Positions 50,671 to 60,283 of a stretch of DNA of 64,000 nt are shown here, piece by piece (position 1 is the first letter of the stretch; every line of letters begins with the position of its first letter). Source of the DNA: Planctomycetota bacterium. Lineage in GTDB: Bacteria; Planctomycetota; UBA8742; UBA2392. The translations under genes were made by a program, and so were the position numbers. A model generated the notes under the pieces. That model did no database searches and was not told the DNA's origin. It was given only the letters and a program-made list of their open reading frames with translations. The stretch covers positions 1,860,001 to 1,924,000 of the forward strand of contig JACKID010000001.1 in NCBI GenBank assembly GCA_020638675.1, written 5' to 3'.

Positions 50671-51926
50671 ACCCGTTCCCGCTGATCCGGATCGCACGCC
50701 GCCACCTGCTGCACAACACGTTCCGCACGGTGATCTCCGTGTCGGGCGTGGCGGTCGGCGTGATGTTCATGATCATGCTCAGCGCGCTGATGACGGGCTT
50801 CGAGAAGAAGTTCGTCACCGAAACCGTCGAGAGCAGCCCGCACATCACGATCTACGACGAAGAACGCCAGATCCCGGACGAGTTCGCCCAGTGGCTCAGC
50901 AAGCAGTCCGGCGGGATTGCAACGGTTGAGGGTGCACGCCCGCGCGACCGGCGCCGCCGCATCAAGAAGCCGGGCGAAGTCGTGAGCATGCTGCGCAACA
51001 TGCCCGAGGTCGAGGCCGCCGCCCTGAACGTCGTCGGCACCGCGATTGTCAGCTTTGGCTCGCGCGAGCGCGGTGTCGGGCTGATGGGGATCGAGCCAGA
51101 AGACCAGGAAGCCGTCTCCGAGCTCGATACCTACATCCAGGGCGGGCGCGTCTTCGACCTGTACTCATCCGGCGGCGCGATGCTGCTCGGCTCGGGCATC
51201 GCCAACCTGCTGGGCGTGAACAAGGGCGACACGGTTAACATCAAGCTGCGCGACGGCGAAACCCGCCCGCTCAAGATCGTTGGCATCTTCAAGACCGGCG
51301 TGACCACCATTGATTACAGCCGCGCCTACACGCTTATCAGCGTGGCGCAGCAGTTGCTGGGCATGGGGCGTGATGTCAACCAGATCGTCGTTCGCCTGCG
51401 CGACTACGCCAGCGCCCGCGAGACGGCCGCGCGCATCGAGAGCATGGTGCACTACCGCACCGAAAGCTGGCAGGAAGCCAACGAGAACTTCCTGTCGATT
51501 TTCGTGATCCAGCAGGTGATCACCTACCTCGTGACCGGCGGCATCATGATTGTGGCCGCGTTCGGCATCCTGAACGTGCTGATCATGCTCGTGATGGAGA
51601 AACTGCCGGAGATCGCGATGCTCAAATCGATGGGCTATTCCGGGCGCGACGTCACCATGATTTTCCTGATGGAGGGCATGGTGATCGGCTGGATCGGCGT
51701 TTTGACCGGCTGCATTCTCGGCTACTGGCTGACGGTGTTCATCGGTTCGCTGCCGATCCCCATGAAGGGGCTGATCGAAAGCGAGCACCTGGTCATGAAC
51801 AACGCCCTGAATCTGTACTACCGAGCCGGGATCGCCGCCATGATCGTCACCCTGCTCGCATCCGTACTACCCGCAATGCGCGCCGGCCGCATGGACCCCG
51901 TAGAAACCCTCCGCGGCCATGCCTAG
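50667..51926 (+). CDS. MacB/LolC-type ABC transporter permease
   Basis: 419 residues of the FtsX/MacB (type VII) permease class. The first span after RRHLLHNTFRTVISVSGVAVG is followed by a large periplasmic domain (about 50-270, including AAALNVVGTAIVSFGSRERG and DTVNIKLRDGETRPLKIVGI). Three C-terminal spans follow: VIQQVITYLVTGGIMIVAAF, then the coupling helix LPEIAMLKSMGYSGRDV, EGMVIGWIGVLTGCILGYWL and AAMIVTLLASVLPAMRAGRM. It ends DPVETLRG, typical of the class. It works with the following ATPase and the preceding adaptor. Confidence 0.9.
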   Translation: MNPFPLIRIARRHLLHNTFRTVISVSGVAVGVMFMIMLSALMTGFEKKFVTETVESSPHITIYDEERQIPDEFAQWLSKQSGGIATVEGARPRDRRRRIKKPGEVVSMLRNMPEVEAAALNVVGTAIVSFGSRERGVGLMGIEPEDQEAVSELDTYIQGGRVFDLYSSGGAMLLGSGIANLLGVNKGDTVNIKLRDGETRPLKIVGIFKTGVTTIDYSRAYTLISVAQQLLGMGRDVNQIVVRLRDYASARETAARIESMVHYRTESWQEANENFLSIFVIQQVITYLVTGGIMIVAAFGILNVLIMLVMEKLPEIAMLKSMGYSGRDVTMIFLMEGMVIGWIGVLTGCILGYWLTVFIGSLPIPMKGLIESEHLVMNNALNLYYRAGIAAMIVTLLASVLPAMRAGRMDPVETLRGHA

Positions 51927-51994
51927 CCCGGCGCAGTCGCGGAACGTGGCGCGATAGGCTATCATTTCGGCCAATTCCGACTTCTGGGGCCTGG

Positions 51995-52765
51995 ATGATT
52001 GAGCTGAACCATCGCGAGCGCGGCAAGCCCGTGATTGAGCTGCGTGACCTGCGCCGTACGCTCGGTGAAGGTGACACGGCCGTGGAGGTTCTGAAGGGGC
52101 TGAATGTCACGATCAGTCAGGGCGAGTTCTGCAGCATCGTCGGGCCCTCCGGCAGCGGCAAATCGACGCTGATGTACCTGCTGGGCGCGCTCGACCGCGC
52201 CGACAGCGGCCAGGTGCTGATCGACGGGCAGGACACGAAGAAGCTGGGCGACCTGGAACTGGCCGAGCTGCGCAATCGCAAGCTCGGGTTCATCTTCCAG
52301 TTTCACTACCTGATGCCGGAATTCAGTGCGCTCGAGAACGTGATGATGCCCATGTTCAAGCGCGGCGTGCGGCACTCGGACGCGGCCGAGCGTGCCCATG
52401 AGCTGCTTTCGAGCCTCGGGCTGGGCGCCAAGACACACCGTCCGCCGGGCAAGCTAAGCGGCGGCGAGCAGCAACGGGTGGCCATTGCCCGTGCGCTTGC
52501 AAACGAGCCGCTGATCGTGCTGGGCGACGAGCCGACGGGCAATCTCGACACCAGTAACGCCGACAACGTTTTCGCCGCGTTCGACAAGCTGGTAAAAGAG
52601 AAGAGTCAAACCATCGTTGTGGTGACGCACGACCTGGACCTCGCGGCCCGGACGGACAGAATCATCCGCCTCGTCGACGGGCAGGTTGTTGACGACGGCC
52701 CGACGGCCGATGTTATGGAGCGTATGCGCGCGGACGGTATCGTCCCGCTCAGCAGCCATGGGTGA
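51995..52765 (+). CDS. LolD/MacB-type ABC ATPase
   Basis: 256 residues, a complete ATPase. Walker A is VGPSGSGKSTLMYLLGALDR. The LolD/MacB signature LGFIFQFHYLMPEFSALENV, the ABC motif KLSGGEQQRVAIARAL and Walker B IVLGDEPTGNLDT (Gly for the usual Ala before DEPTG) follow, then the H-loop VVTHD. It couples to the permease 68 bases upstream. Such three-part exporters move lipoproteins, peptides or antibiotics out of the inner membrane; the cargo is not certain. Its 3' end overlaps the ALDH-like gene by 8 bases. Confidence 0.92.
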   Translation: MIELNHRERGKPVIELRDLRRTLGEGDTAVEVLKGLNVTISQGEFCSIVGPSGSGKSTLMYLLGALDRADSGQVLIDGQDTKKLGDLELAELRNRKLGFIFQFHYLMPEFSALENVMMPMFKRGVRHSDAAERAHELLSSLGLGAKTHRPPGKLSGGEQQRVAIARALANEPLIVLGDEPTGNLDTSNADNVFAAFDKLVKEKSQTIVVVTHDLDLAARTDRIIRLVDGQVVDDGPTADVMERMRADGIVPLSSHG

Positions 52766-54770
52766 GCACGACGACAAATCCAAGTCCGGCAAACACGCGG
52801 AAGGCGTGGCGCGCAACTACGTTGATTCCGAACGTCCGGGCTCCGAGTTCGACACGCGCGAGATGCCGGCCGTGCCCGATGAGCTGGACGAAACGCCCGC
52901 CGACGAAAGCGTCGCGGGCATCTTCGTGAACCCGAACAAGCCCGGCTCAACCACCGACACCATCGTGCACAAGCGCGACGAGCTGGAAGAAACCAAGGCC
53001 GATCCACCGAGCGAGACGCCGGCGAAAGAAGCCGGCGAGTTCACAGCCGCCGACTCGGACGATGATGACGAGGACGCCACGGCCATGTCGACGCGCAAGC
53101 GCGAGGTCTTTGACGACCTGGAAACGCGCGAAGTGCCGTCATTGTCCGACGACTGGAAGAAGCGCGCCAGCGACGTCGCCGCGGCCATGGGCGAGCCATC
53201 GGAAATGATCGACGCCTTCGGCGACCCGATTGAGCCGGATGCCTCGCTGGCGGCGTCCGTTGCCGCAGCCAGCGGTGAGATGCCCCTGCCCACAACGGAC
53301 GAGCCGAGCAAGGTTGCCGGGCCGGTATTGGAAAAGGCCCGCGCCGCGCAGGCCGAGTGGGCGAAGCTGCGTTTCGAGCAGCGGCTGCCGTTTTTCGATG
53401 CCCTGCGCGCCGAGATGGTCAGCCAGCGCAGCGACTATGTGCCCGCCATGGCAACGGCCGTCGGGCGCCCGATGGTCGAGGCGCTGACGGGCGAGTACCT
53501 GCCGGTGCTGGAAGTTCTGCGCACGCTCGATGAGGTTGTGCCGCCGCTGCTGGTGGAGCATCACTCGGCCGGGCCGCCCACCACGCATGATGGTCTCACC
53601 GCGTGCGTCCGCATGGTGCCCTACGGCGTTGTCCTGCTGACCAACGGGCAGCCGTCGCCGTTTGCGTACCCGATGACGTTGATGATCGACGCGCTGGCGG
53701 CCGGCAACGCCGTGATCCTCTGCGGCGCGGAGCATCACCCGCGCATCAACGAGACCATGCGCAAGATGTTCCGCCGCGCGAACTTCCCGGAAAATCTGGT
53801 GCAGGTGATCGGCGGAGACACGGAGACGATCCGCGTGATTGTCGAGGCCGGGCCGGACAAGCTGATCTTTGACGGAGACAGCGAATTGGGCTCGCGACTG
53901 GCGCAGCGATGCGTGAGTGCGGGCTGCGAGTTCCAGTTCGTGCGCAAGGCCAAGGACATGCTGGTCGTGCTCAAGAACGCCGACCTCGAGCGCGCACTGA
54001 CGGCCGCGCTTACCGGCGCGTTCGCATCAGGGGGCATGCGCCAGGGCGCGGTCGAGCGCATCGTCGTTGAGGACGGCGTCTACGATGAGTTCCGCATGCG
54101 CTTCATCGATGCAATCCGCACGATGAACAGCCACCACGCGCAACTGGCCAGCATCAATGATGCGTATAACCCGCGACGCGCGCAGATGCTGATCGACGAT
54201 GCGATTGCCAAGGGCGCCCGCGTGACGTACCCGGCGGGTGAAGAGCCGGGGCGCTGGATTCACTGGAAGGCCGGCATCATCGAGGCGCTGCCCGCCAACG
54301 CCAAGCTTTCGAGCGAGCGGCTGGAAGGGCCTGGATGCGCGCTGTATCGCACCGACAAGCCCGCCGAAGAAGCCCTGAAGCTGCTGCGAATCCTGCCGGC
54401 CAACAACGTCAGCGTGATGGGAACGCCGGGGCGTGAGTTGACGGCCCAGCTTGAGGCATTGCCCGCTTCGCGCGTTTCAATCAATGAGCCGCTGCTGGGC
54501 GGCGCGGGCCTGGCTGGCGGTGCGCCGCTGGGGCCCGACCTGCCGCGCACCATGTGCGGCCCGCACAGCATGCTGCGTCCGAAGCTGATCGTGCACACCG
54601 AAGACAACGGACGCCGGATCGCCTGGTTCCCGTACACCGACGACAAGGCATACGCGCTGATGGATGCCATGGAGGCAATGTACGGCACCGCCGCGGGCAA
54701 GCGCCTGAAAGCCGCGTTCAAGCTGGCGATCAATCCCACCATGCGCAGGCTGATCAAGGACGGCGAGTAA
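52758..54770 (+). CDS. Aldehyde-dehydrogenase-fold pseudoenzyme with acidic disordered N-terminus
   Basis: 670 residues. The first ~185 are acidic and disordered (SDDDDEDAT around 100-107). The rest is an ALDH fold: GVVLLTNGQPSPFAYPMTLM, DGDSELGSRLAQR and GGMRQGAVERIVVEDGVYDE, with no gaps against the family. The catalytic Cys of GQxC is Gln429. The general-base Glu of the ELGGK block is replaced (FQFVRK). The PWNFP block that carries the oxyanion Asn reads NGQPSP, and the NAD-binding Lys after the central strand is Cys. A dehydrogenase reaction is therefore not expected. It could be a structural or regulatory protein. It overlaps the LolD-like gene by 8 bases, so it is made together with the exporter. 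Confidence 0.8.
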   Translation: MGEHDDKSKSGKHAEGVARNYVDSERPGSEFDTREMPAVPDELDETPADESVAGIFVNPNKPGSTTDTIVHKRDELEETKADPPSETPAKEAGEFTAADSDDDDEDATAMSTRKREVFDDLETREVPSLSDDWKKRASDVAAAMGEPSEMIDAFGDPIEPDASLAASVAAASGEMPLPTTDEPSKVAGPVLEKARAAQAEWAKLRFEQRLPFFDALRAEMVSQRSDYVPAMATAVGRPMVEALTGEYLPVLEVLRTLDEVVPPLLVEHHSAGPPTTHDGLTACVRMVPYGVVLLTNGQPSPFAYPMTLMIDALAAGNAVILCGAEHHPRINETMRKMFRRANFPENLVQVIGGDTETIRVIVEAGPDKLIFDGDSELGSRLAQRCVSAGCEFQFVRKAKDMLVVLKNADLERALTAALTGAFASGGMRQGAVERIVVEDGVYDEFRMRFIDAIRTMNSHHAQLASINDAYNPRRAQMLIDDAIAKGARVTYPAGEEPGRWIHWKAGIIEALPANAKLSSERLEGPGCALYRTDKPAEEALKLLRILPANNVSVMGTPGRELTAQLEALPASRVSINEPLLGGAGLAGGAPLGPDLPRTMCGPHSMLRPKLIVHTEDNGRRIAWFPYTDDKAYALMDAMEAMYGTAAGKRLKAAFKLAINPTMRRLIKDGE

Positions 54771-56537
54771 CTAGAGACCACCGTAGAACGCGCGGCGCGC
54801 AAGCTCCGCGTGTTTGGGCTTCGTCGCATCCGGGTCGGCCCGGCGCATGATGATGAACGGCCCGGCGATCACGCCGTCCAGCCCCTGCGAGCGCCAGCTT
54901 TCGCGCGCGTCCTGCACGGTCCGCACTAGCTGCCCGCGGCGGTTCAGCCACGGCGTGCAGAGCAAGGGCGTGCGCCCGGCGGCCTTGCGGAACTCCTTCA
55001 CCAGCGCGGCCGTCGACGGGTCTGCACCCTCACTCGTGACCTGCACCGGCACGGCCGCATCAGGGTTCATGCGCCCGGTCCACACCTGGGGACGGCGCGG
55101 GCGCAGCCAATATTCGCCGATGCTTCCGGGCGGCATCTTTTCGGTGCCGTAGAACTCCGCCTCCAGTTCGCTGGACAGCAACAGGGTGGGGATCTCGTGC
55201 CAGAAGACGTCCGGGCGCAGCAACTGCTGCGAAGCCGCCCGCAACTCCGGCAGGTCGCCGCGGCACAGCAGTGAGCGGTTGCCAAGCCCGAGGCGCGACA
55301 TGTCCACGCGCCCCGTGATTCGCCCGAGAAGCGCGCCACCGGCGATTAATTCTGCCGCGCGGACTTCGGGATGCTCCGGCTGGTCGACCCAGACTCCGCC
55401 GCGGGATTCCTCTTTGCGCACGAACTCTGCGCAGTCGCCTTCGCCGGCATCTTCGCCCAGCCACGGCTGACCCATCGGCAGGACGTGCTCGACACCCTTC
55501 TTTTCGGCCAACGCAAGGATCGCGGCACCGATCGCGTTGCCGGCATCGTTGGGCACCGGGCAGATACTGAGCTGGGTGGTTCGCGTGCACTGGGACAACG
55601 TCGGGTACAACGAGCGGACACCGAACACGCTGCCCGTCAGGACCACGGATTCGCAGGCCGTCTTGAGCGCGCAACGATCGATCCACTGGCCCAGAAACTG
55701 CTCCAGAAAGCGCCGCGTCGCGCCCGCAATGTGATCGAACCTGCGACGGCGCATGTGCACGCGCAGGAACTCGACGCAGTCGTACGTTTCCGGCATGTTG
55801 CCCGCGCGCCGCCAGTTCAACGGCAGCAGCGGGTCGAACTCGAACAGGATGCTCAATCGCTTCGTGACCTTGGAAAGCTGCGGCCCGCGCGCCATCGCGC
55901 CGAGTTCCATCAGCAGCCCTTCATCGCGCTCCGGCACCATGCCGAGCAGGTAGGTCATGGTTTCAAGGAAACTGCCGAGGCTGTTGTCGTCGCTTACAGT
56001 CGCGACGCGATCAAGACGCCCGCCGCGGCTGACGTGCACCGAGGCCGCCATGCCGTCGCCCGAGCCCTCGCAGCAAAGCACCAGCAGCCGCCCGTCCTTG
56101 CTGTGCGTGCTGGCGGCCGCGACCGCGGCCTGCGCGAGGTGGTGGTCGATGAACGTGCTGCGGTCCGATTTCAGCCCGAGCTTTTCCAGGTAGCGCAAGC
56201 GTTCGCGGCGCGATGGCTTCCGGCTGGTGAATGGCACGGCCGTGCGCAGCAGCTTCTTGGCCGAGCCCCGGAAGGTCCCGGATTCGGCAAACTGTTTCAG
56301 CAACTCGCGGCGCGTTCGCGGCTCGGGCAAGTGCTGACCCGCGAAGGCGATCACGTCGATTTCCTCACCGCCGAGGCCCTCGATGGCCATCAGGTGCTCC
56401 GTGGCGCGCGAAGGAAAGCCGGAGATTTCGAACGGATCATCTACGTAGTCGGCTTCGAAGCCGATACGCTCAACCGCGCCGTCGCGCATCAGCACGACAC
56501 TGGGGTCCTTGCCGTCATGGATACCGAGGACTAGCAT
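54771..56537 (-). CDS. NodU/CmcH-family carbamoyltransferase
   Basis: 588 residues of the carbamoyltransferase family that O-carbamoylates sugars or antibiotics, with a Kae1-like N-terminal half. The opening LVLGIHDGKDPSVVLMRDG carries the nucleotide-site His. FIDHHLAQAAVAA provides the metal-binding HxxxH-like site, and CCEGSGDGMAASVHVSRGG and VLTGSVFGVRSLYP follow the fold. The YrdC-like C-terminal half ends with RTPLLCTPWLNRRGQLVRT and VIAGPFIIMR. I chose the ATG at 56537; an ATG at 56558 is also possible and neither has a clear ribosome-binding site. The substrate is unknown; no sugar or antibiotic cluster is near. Its stop abuts the ALDH-like stop. Confidence 0.82.
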   Translation of the reverse strand: MLVLGIHDGKDPSVVLMRDGAVERIGFEADYVDDPFEISGFPSRATEHLMAIEGLGGEEIDVIAFAGQHLPEPRTRRELLKQFAESGTFRGSAKKLLRTAVPFTSRKPSRRERLRYLEKLGLKSDRSTFIDHHLAQAAVAAASTHSKDGRLLVLCCEGSGDGMAASVHVSRGGRLDRVATVSDDNSLGSFLETMTYLLGMVPERDEGLLMELGAMARGPQLSKVTKRLSILFEFDPLLPLNWRRAGNMPETYDCVEFLRVHMRRRRFDHIAGATRRFLEQFLGQWIDRCALKTACESVVLTGSVFGVRSLYPTLSQCTRTTQLSICPVPNDAGNAIGAAILALAEKKGVEHVLPMGQPWLGEDAGEGDCAEFVRKEESRGGVWVDQPEHPEVRAAELIAGGALLGRITGRVDMSRLGLGNRSLLCRGDLPELRAASQQLLRPDVFWHEIPTLLLSSELEAEFYGTEKMPPGSIGEYWLRPRRPQVWTGRMNPDAAVPVQVTSEGADPSTAALVKEFRKAAGRTPLLCTPWLNRRGQLVRTVQDARESWRSQGLDGVIAGPFIIMRRADPDATKPKHAELARRAFYGGL

Positions 56538-56584
56538 CCTGAAAGTATAAACCCGCATACCATCAAAGCGAACGGAGAAGCCGA

Positions 56585-57307
56585 ATGACCCTCCTCGGAG
56601 TGAACATAGATCATGTCGCAACCATCCGGAACGCGCGCGGGGGACATGAGCCTGAGCCGATCCACGCCGCCCTGGTGGCCGAGGCGAGCGGCGCCGACAG
56701 CATCGTCTGCCACTTGCGCGAAGACCGCCGCCACATCACGGATCGCGACGTGAAGCTTCTCGGCGAAGTGCTGAACACCGCGCTGCAGCTTGAGATGGCG
56801 CTGCACGAAGACGTCATCACGGTCGCGCTCGAGCTCAAGCCGCGCGAAGTGATGATCGTGCCCGAGAAGCGAGAAGAGCTCACCACCGAGGGCGGATTTG
56901 ACGCGGCGAAAGAGCTGGACCGGCTGAAGGTTGTCGTTGGCAAGTTCCGTACGGCCGGCATCGGCGTAAGCGTATTCATTGACGCCGACATGCAGCAGGT
57001 GGATGCCGCGCACAAGGCCGGCGCGGACACCGTTGAGATCCACACAGGCCCGTACTCGCACGCAAAGACTGCAGCCGAATACGACGAAGAGCTCGACAGA
57101 ATCGAGACAGCAGCCCACCGCGCGTGGGAGCTCGGCTTGGACGTGCACGCTGGGCACGGCCTGAACTACCACAACATCGAGCGGCTATTGCGCCAGATCC
57201 CGGTTGAGAAGGTGAACATCGGGCACGCGATCGTCAGCCGGGCGGTGTTTACCGGCCTCGAAAACGCCGTTCGCGACATGAAGGCGCTCATCACCGCGAT
57301 CAGCTGA
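56585..57307 (+). CDS. pdxJ: Pyridoxine 5'-phosphate synthase
   Basis: Condenses 1-deoxyxylulose 5-phosphate with 3-amino-2-oxopropyl phosphate to pyridoxine 5'-phosphate in the DXP-dependent vitamin B6 route. It opens LGVNIDHVATIRNARGGHEP, with the phosphate/active-site residues of the family. VCHLREDRRHITDRDV, EMALHEDVI, VSVFIDADMQQVDAAHKAGA and the catalytic-loop VHAGHGLNYHN are present. Length (240) is normal. GGAGAAG lies before the ATG at 56585. It is convergent with the next gene. The PdxA partner is not in the window. Confidence 0.95.
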   Translation: MTLLGVNIDHVATIRNARGGHEPEPIHAALVAEASGADSIVCHLREDRRHITDRDVKLLGEVLNTALQLEMALHEDVITVALELKPREVMIVPEKREELTTEGGFDAAKELDRLKVVVGKFRTAGIGVSVFIDADMQQVDAAHKAGADTVEIHTGPYSHAKTAAEYDEELDRIETAAHRAWELGLDVHAGHGLNYHNIERLLRQIPVEKVNIGHAIVSRAVFTGLENAVRDMKALITAIS

Positions 57308-57319
57308 TGCGGGGCGGTA

Positions 57320-59056
57320 CTACCTGCACTGTGCGCACAGCTCGACGGCCTTGCGCGTCCACCAACTGGTGGGGGCGATTTCCGTGAATCTGCGGAAGCC
57401 GCTGATCGCCTTCTGGAATTCCCCGAGTTGCATGTTCAGCGCCGCCGCGGAGTACACGGCCGCGCGATGTTCCGGGTCCAGCTTGATGGCCCTGTTCAGT
57501 CGGGGCATGACGCGCTGGCGGATGACCTGCTCGGCGCGCGGGTCCAGCAGCCATTCGATCACGCCTGCCCGGTATTCGCGCTCGGCTGTTTCGCCCGCGG
57601 CGCCGGCTTCACGCAGCGCCTGCACCAGCTGATGCTCGCTGCGCCCGCGCAGGTCAAAGGGCACCCACGGCTGTTCCTTGTTTGGTGCGATGTGGCGCTC
57701 GAACCACTCGCGCGTTTCCCGAGGCAGGGCGTCGTCGCCGATGGCTTCGCGGGTCATCCACGTGACATAGTCGCGGACCAGCCCGTTGCGCAGCTTCAGG
57801 TTGGCGCGCACGGAGCGATTGGCCGGAATGCTCTCGCGATAGCTGGCGAGCAGCCCCTTGTTCATTTCCGATGCGTCGACCTCGAGCCGATACATGATCG
57901 CTGCGTGCGCCAGGCTCTCGATCGCGCTTCCCGTGCAGCGTTGCGGGACGACCCAGCGGTTGCGCCCGGAGTCGTAGACTCCGTCGCCGACCCCCGGTGC
58001 AAGCAGCAACTCCGGCGGACCGAAGCGGGCCGCCAGTGGGTTGTCAATCAACCGCGGGTCGAACCGCAGGATGTGGGCCACGCTGTCGGCGGCCGTGTTC
58101 GGGTCAATGAATTCGACCCCGGTATCGACCGGCACGGCGCACTCGGTGACGTGCGCGTAGCGTGCGGCGAGGCGCAGTAGCCCGGCGACGGCGTCCAGCT
58201 CGCGGCGCAGGGCTTTTTTGACTTCCGCCTCGGTAACGCGGCGTGCAGCGGCCTGCTGCTCGAGGATCTGCTTCTCAAGCCCGCGACGCTTGCCGTGAAG
58301 CTCCAGCAGGTGCGCGACGCTTGCTTCCACGGCCTCGGATGCCGCCAGCGCGGCGGCGGCAATCGCGCTGCGTTTTTCGTCTACTTCGCCGGTGAGCGGC
58401 GAAAGGATGGCGGCAATCTGTTCTCGCCGCGATTCCACGAAGTGGCGGATCGTGCCCCAGGACTTGCGATCATCCGGCGGGAGTGCGCCTGCCTTTTCGC
58501 GCTCCTCGAGGCGCTTGTACTGCTCCAGCTTTTCGTCGGTCTCGGCAAACAGGCGCAGCACGTGGGTGCAGCGGGGATTGTCGCCCAGCAGCTCATTGAC
58601 CCGGGCGTCGCGATAGCGGATGTGTACGAGGTGCGTCTCCGGCCACAGGTCAATGTCACGCTGAAGCGTGTCGAGGTCCGCCTGGTATTCCGAGATCGCG
58701 TCGCGGCGCAGCGCGTCATCCAGCACCGCATCCAGCGATTCGTGCATCAGCACGACGCCCTCAACGATGGCGCCGGTATCGAGCCTGCGGCGGGGCTCAG
58801 CGAGCGACTCCGTGTCGAACAGCCCGAAGTCGAGCAGCCTGCGCTGGTCATCGCCCAGCAACAACTCCTCATCGCCCTTTGGCAGCGACGACAGGCAGAA
58901 GCCCCGCACGGCCGACCACCAGGCAGCATTCAGCTCGGCCCGGCGGTCCTCAAGCGTGGGGGCGTCGGGCGGCAACTCGCGGCCTTCCTCGAGCTCCCTG
59001 GTGTTCAGGAACTCGTCGAGCGCCGCCTTCAACTCAATGAGAGTTTCGTCCGCCAT
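57320..59056 (-). CDS. Large hypothetical helical protein with TPR-like C-terminus
   Basis: 578 residues, family not recognised. The N-terminal ~290 residues are helical and charged, with probable coiled coil (DEKLEQYKRLEEREKAGAL and LLELHGKRRGLEKQILEQQ). A middle domain has a strand and helix mix (VDTGVEFIDPNTAADSVAHI, GNRWVVPQRCTGSAIESL). The C-terminus looks like one or two tetratricopeptide-type units (AIKLDPEHRAAVYSAAALNM, EFQKAISGFRRFTEIAPTSW). There is no signal peptide or membrane span. It follows tyrA on the same strand with 18 bases between and may be cotranscribed. Confidence 0.6.
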   Translation of the reverse strand: MADETLIELKAALDEFLNTRELEEGRELPPDAPTLEDRRAELNAAWWSAVRGFCLSSLPKGDEELLLGDDQRRLLDFGLFDTESLAEPRRRLDTGAIVEGVVLMHESLDAVLDDALRRDAISEYQADLDTLQRDIDLWPETHLVHIRYRDARVNELLGDNPRCTHVLRLFAETDEKLEQYKRLEEREKAGALPPDDRKSWGTIRHFVESRREQIAAILSPLTGEVDEKRSAIAAAALAASEAVEASVAHLLELHGKRRGLEKQILEQQAAARRVTEAEVKKALRRELDAVAGLLRLAARYAHVTECAVPVDTGVEFIDPNTAADSVAHILRFDPRLIDNPLAARFGPPELLLAPGVGDGVYDSGRNRWVVPQRCTGSAIESLAHAAIMYRLEVDASEMNKGLLASYRESIPANRSVRANLKLRNGLVRDYVTWMTREAIGDDALPRETREWFERHIAPNKEQPWVPFDLRGRSEHQLVQALREAGAAGETAEREYRAGVIEWLLDPRAEQVIRQRVMPRLNRAIKLDPEHRAAVYSAAALNMQLGEFQKAISGFRRFTEIAPTSWWTRKAVELCAQCR

Positions 59057-59074
59057 CCTCGCCCCGGGGTGAAT

Positions 59075-60217
59075 CTAAGGATTGCTTTCCTGGCGTGCAA
59101 CTTCGCGCGCTTCCAGCAGCGCACGCAGCTCGTTGGCGTGGTCGAACCATTTGTCCAGCGGCTCCTGGAAGTTCACCGCCATTTCGAGCTCGGTCAGGTA
59201 CGACTTGAGGCGCTGCAGGTCGGCGATCAGCTCGGGCTTCAGGGCCACCGTCAGGTCGTTCCACAGGTGCGCCGGGGAAGCTGCCAGTCGCGTCATTTCA
59301 AGCAGGGCGGGTCCCGCACAGCCCTTGTCGCGGCGACCGGCGGTCAGCATCAGCGCGACCGAGATCAGTTGCGGCAGGTGGCTCACGGCGGCCATGGCGC
59401 GGTCGTGTTCTCCGGGCGACATCAAGCGTACCGTGGCGCCGACGCTTTCGATCAGCGAGCCCAGGCGGTTGAGCTTATCCACCGGGTCATGCGGCTCGGG
59501 CGTCAGTATCCAGACGCGGGATTCAAACAGGCGGGCGTCGCTGTTTTCGAACCCGCTGCGCGCCTTGCCGGCCATGGGATGCCCGCCGACGAAATACGGC
59601 GCGTCGGGAAAATTGAAGGCTTCCTGCGCGGCCTGCACCACGACCTGCTTCACGCCGACGACGTCAGTGACGATGGCGTCCTTGGGGACATCGTCGGCCA
59701 GCGTGGGCAACAGCTCGATCGTCCTGGCCAGCGGCGTGCACAGGAACACGACGTCGGCGCGCTTGACCGCATTCTCGCCGCCGGTGGGGGACTCCAGTGA
59801 ATCAAACAGCCCGCTCACACGCGCGCCGGGAAGGCGCTCGTCCAGGTCCACGCCCGAGATCTCGTGCTTCGGCTGGGCCTGCTTCAACGCCCGGGCCAGC
59901 GAGCCGCCGATCAGCCCGACCCCGACGATCGCAATCTTCATTGGTTCCGGCGCCGGGCGACGCCGGGCGACGCTGCTCCGTGTGAGAGCCAGCAAGGCAT
60001 CTCGGAAGTCGGCCGCTTCGTCCGGGCGCAGGTTCTTCAGGTCCATGTCGCGCGCGGACTGCAGCATGACTTGCTCGCGTCCGGCGTCGCGCAGCGGCAC
60101 GCCGGCGTCGCGCTTGGCCTCGGTGATCTGGGATGCGAGCGCCACCCGCTGGTCGAGCAGCTTGAGCATCTCGGCATCGATGCGGTCCACTTCTTCGCGC
60201 AAGGCGGAGATGTCCAT
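59075..60217 (-). CDS. tyrA: Chorismate mutase--prephenate dehydrogenase fusion (TyrA)
   Basis: Two steps of tyrosine synthesis in one 380-residue protein. Residues 1-88 are an AroQ chorismate mutase: ALREEVDRIDAEMLKLLDQR, then VALASQITEAKRDAGVPLRD. From 93 follows the NAD-binding dehydrogenase: MKIAIVGVGLIGGSLARAL with GVGLIGG at 99-105, VFLCTPL, VTDVVGVKQ, FVGGHPMAGKARSGF and the catalytic-His region AVSHLPQLISVAL. GAGGA precedes the ATG at 60217. It lies downstream of secDF behind a terminator-like hairpin. Prephenate, not arogenate, is assumed as the substrate from the fusion. Confidence 0.93.
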   Translation of the reverse strand: MDISALREEVDRIDAEMLKLLDQRVALASQITEAKRDAGVPLRDAGREQVMLQSARDMDLKNLRPDEAADFRDALLALTRSSVARRRPAPEPMKIAIVGVGLIGGSLARALKQAQPKHEISGVDLDERLPGARVSGLFDSLESPTGGENAVKRADVVFLCTPLARTIELLPTLADDVPKDAIVTDVVGVKQVVVQAAQEAFNFPDAPYFVGGHPMAGKARSGFENSDARLFESRVWILTPEPHDPVDKLNRLGSLIESVGATVRLMSPGEHDRAMAAVSHLPQLISVALMLTAGRRDKGCAGPALLEMTRLAASPAHLWNDLTVALKPELIADLQRLKSYLTELEMAVNFQEPLDKWFDHANELRALLEAREVARQESNP

Positions 60218-60221
60218 GGTT

Positions 60222-60258
60222 TCCTCAAAAGAAAGGGGCGACCAGCTAAGGCCGCCCC
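60222..60258 (-). terminator. Terminator after secDF, overlapping the tyrA leader
   Basis: On the minus strand a 9-bp stem (60250-60258 with 60235-60243, one G-T pair) with a TTAGCT-type loop is followed by TTTCTTTT. It ends just before the tyrA ribosome-binding site, so it may both end secDF transcripts and influence tyrA. Confidence 0.65.
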
Positions 60259-60283
60259 ATTCTATTGCGTTTGTTGCCGATGG

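Noticed and set aside
58295..59800. 501-codon plus-strand frame opposite tyrA and its neighbour
   Set aside because: It spans two recognised or well-delimited minus-strand genes and shows no domain.
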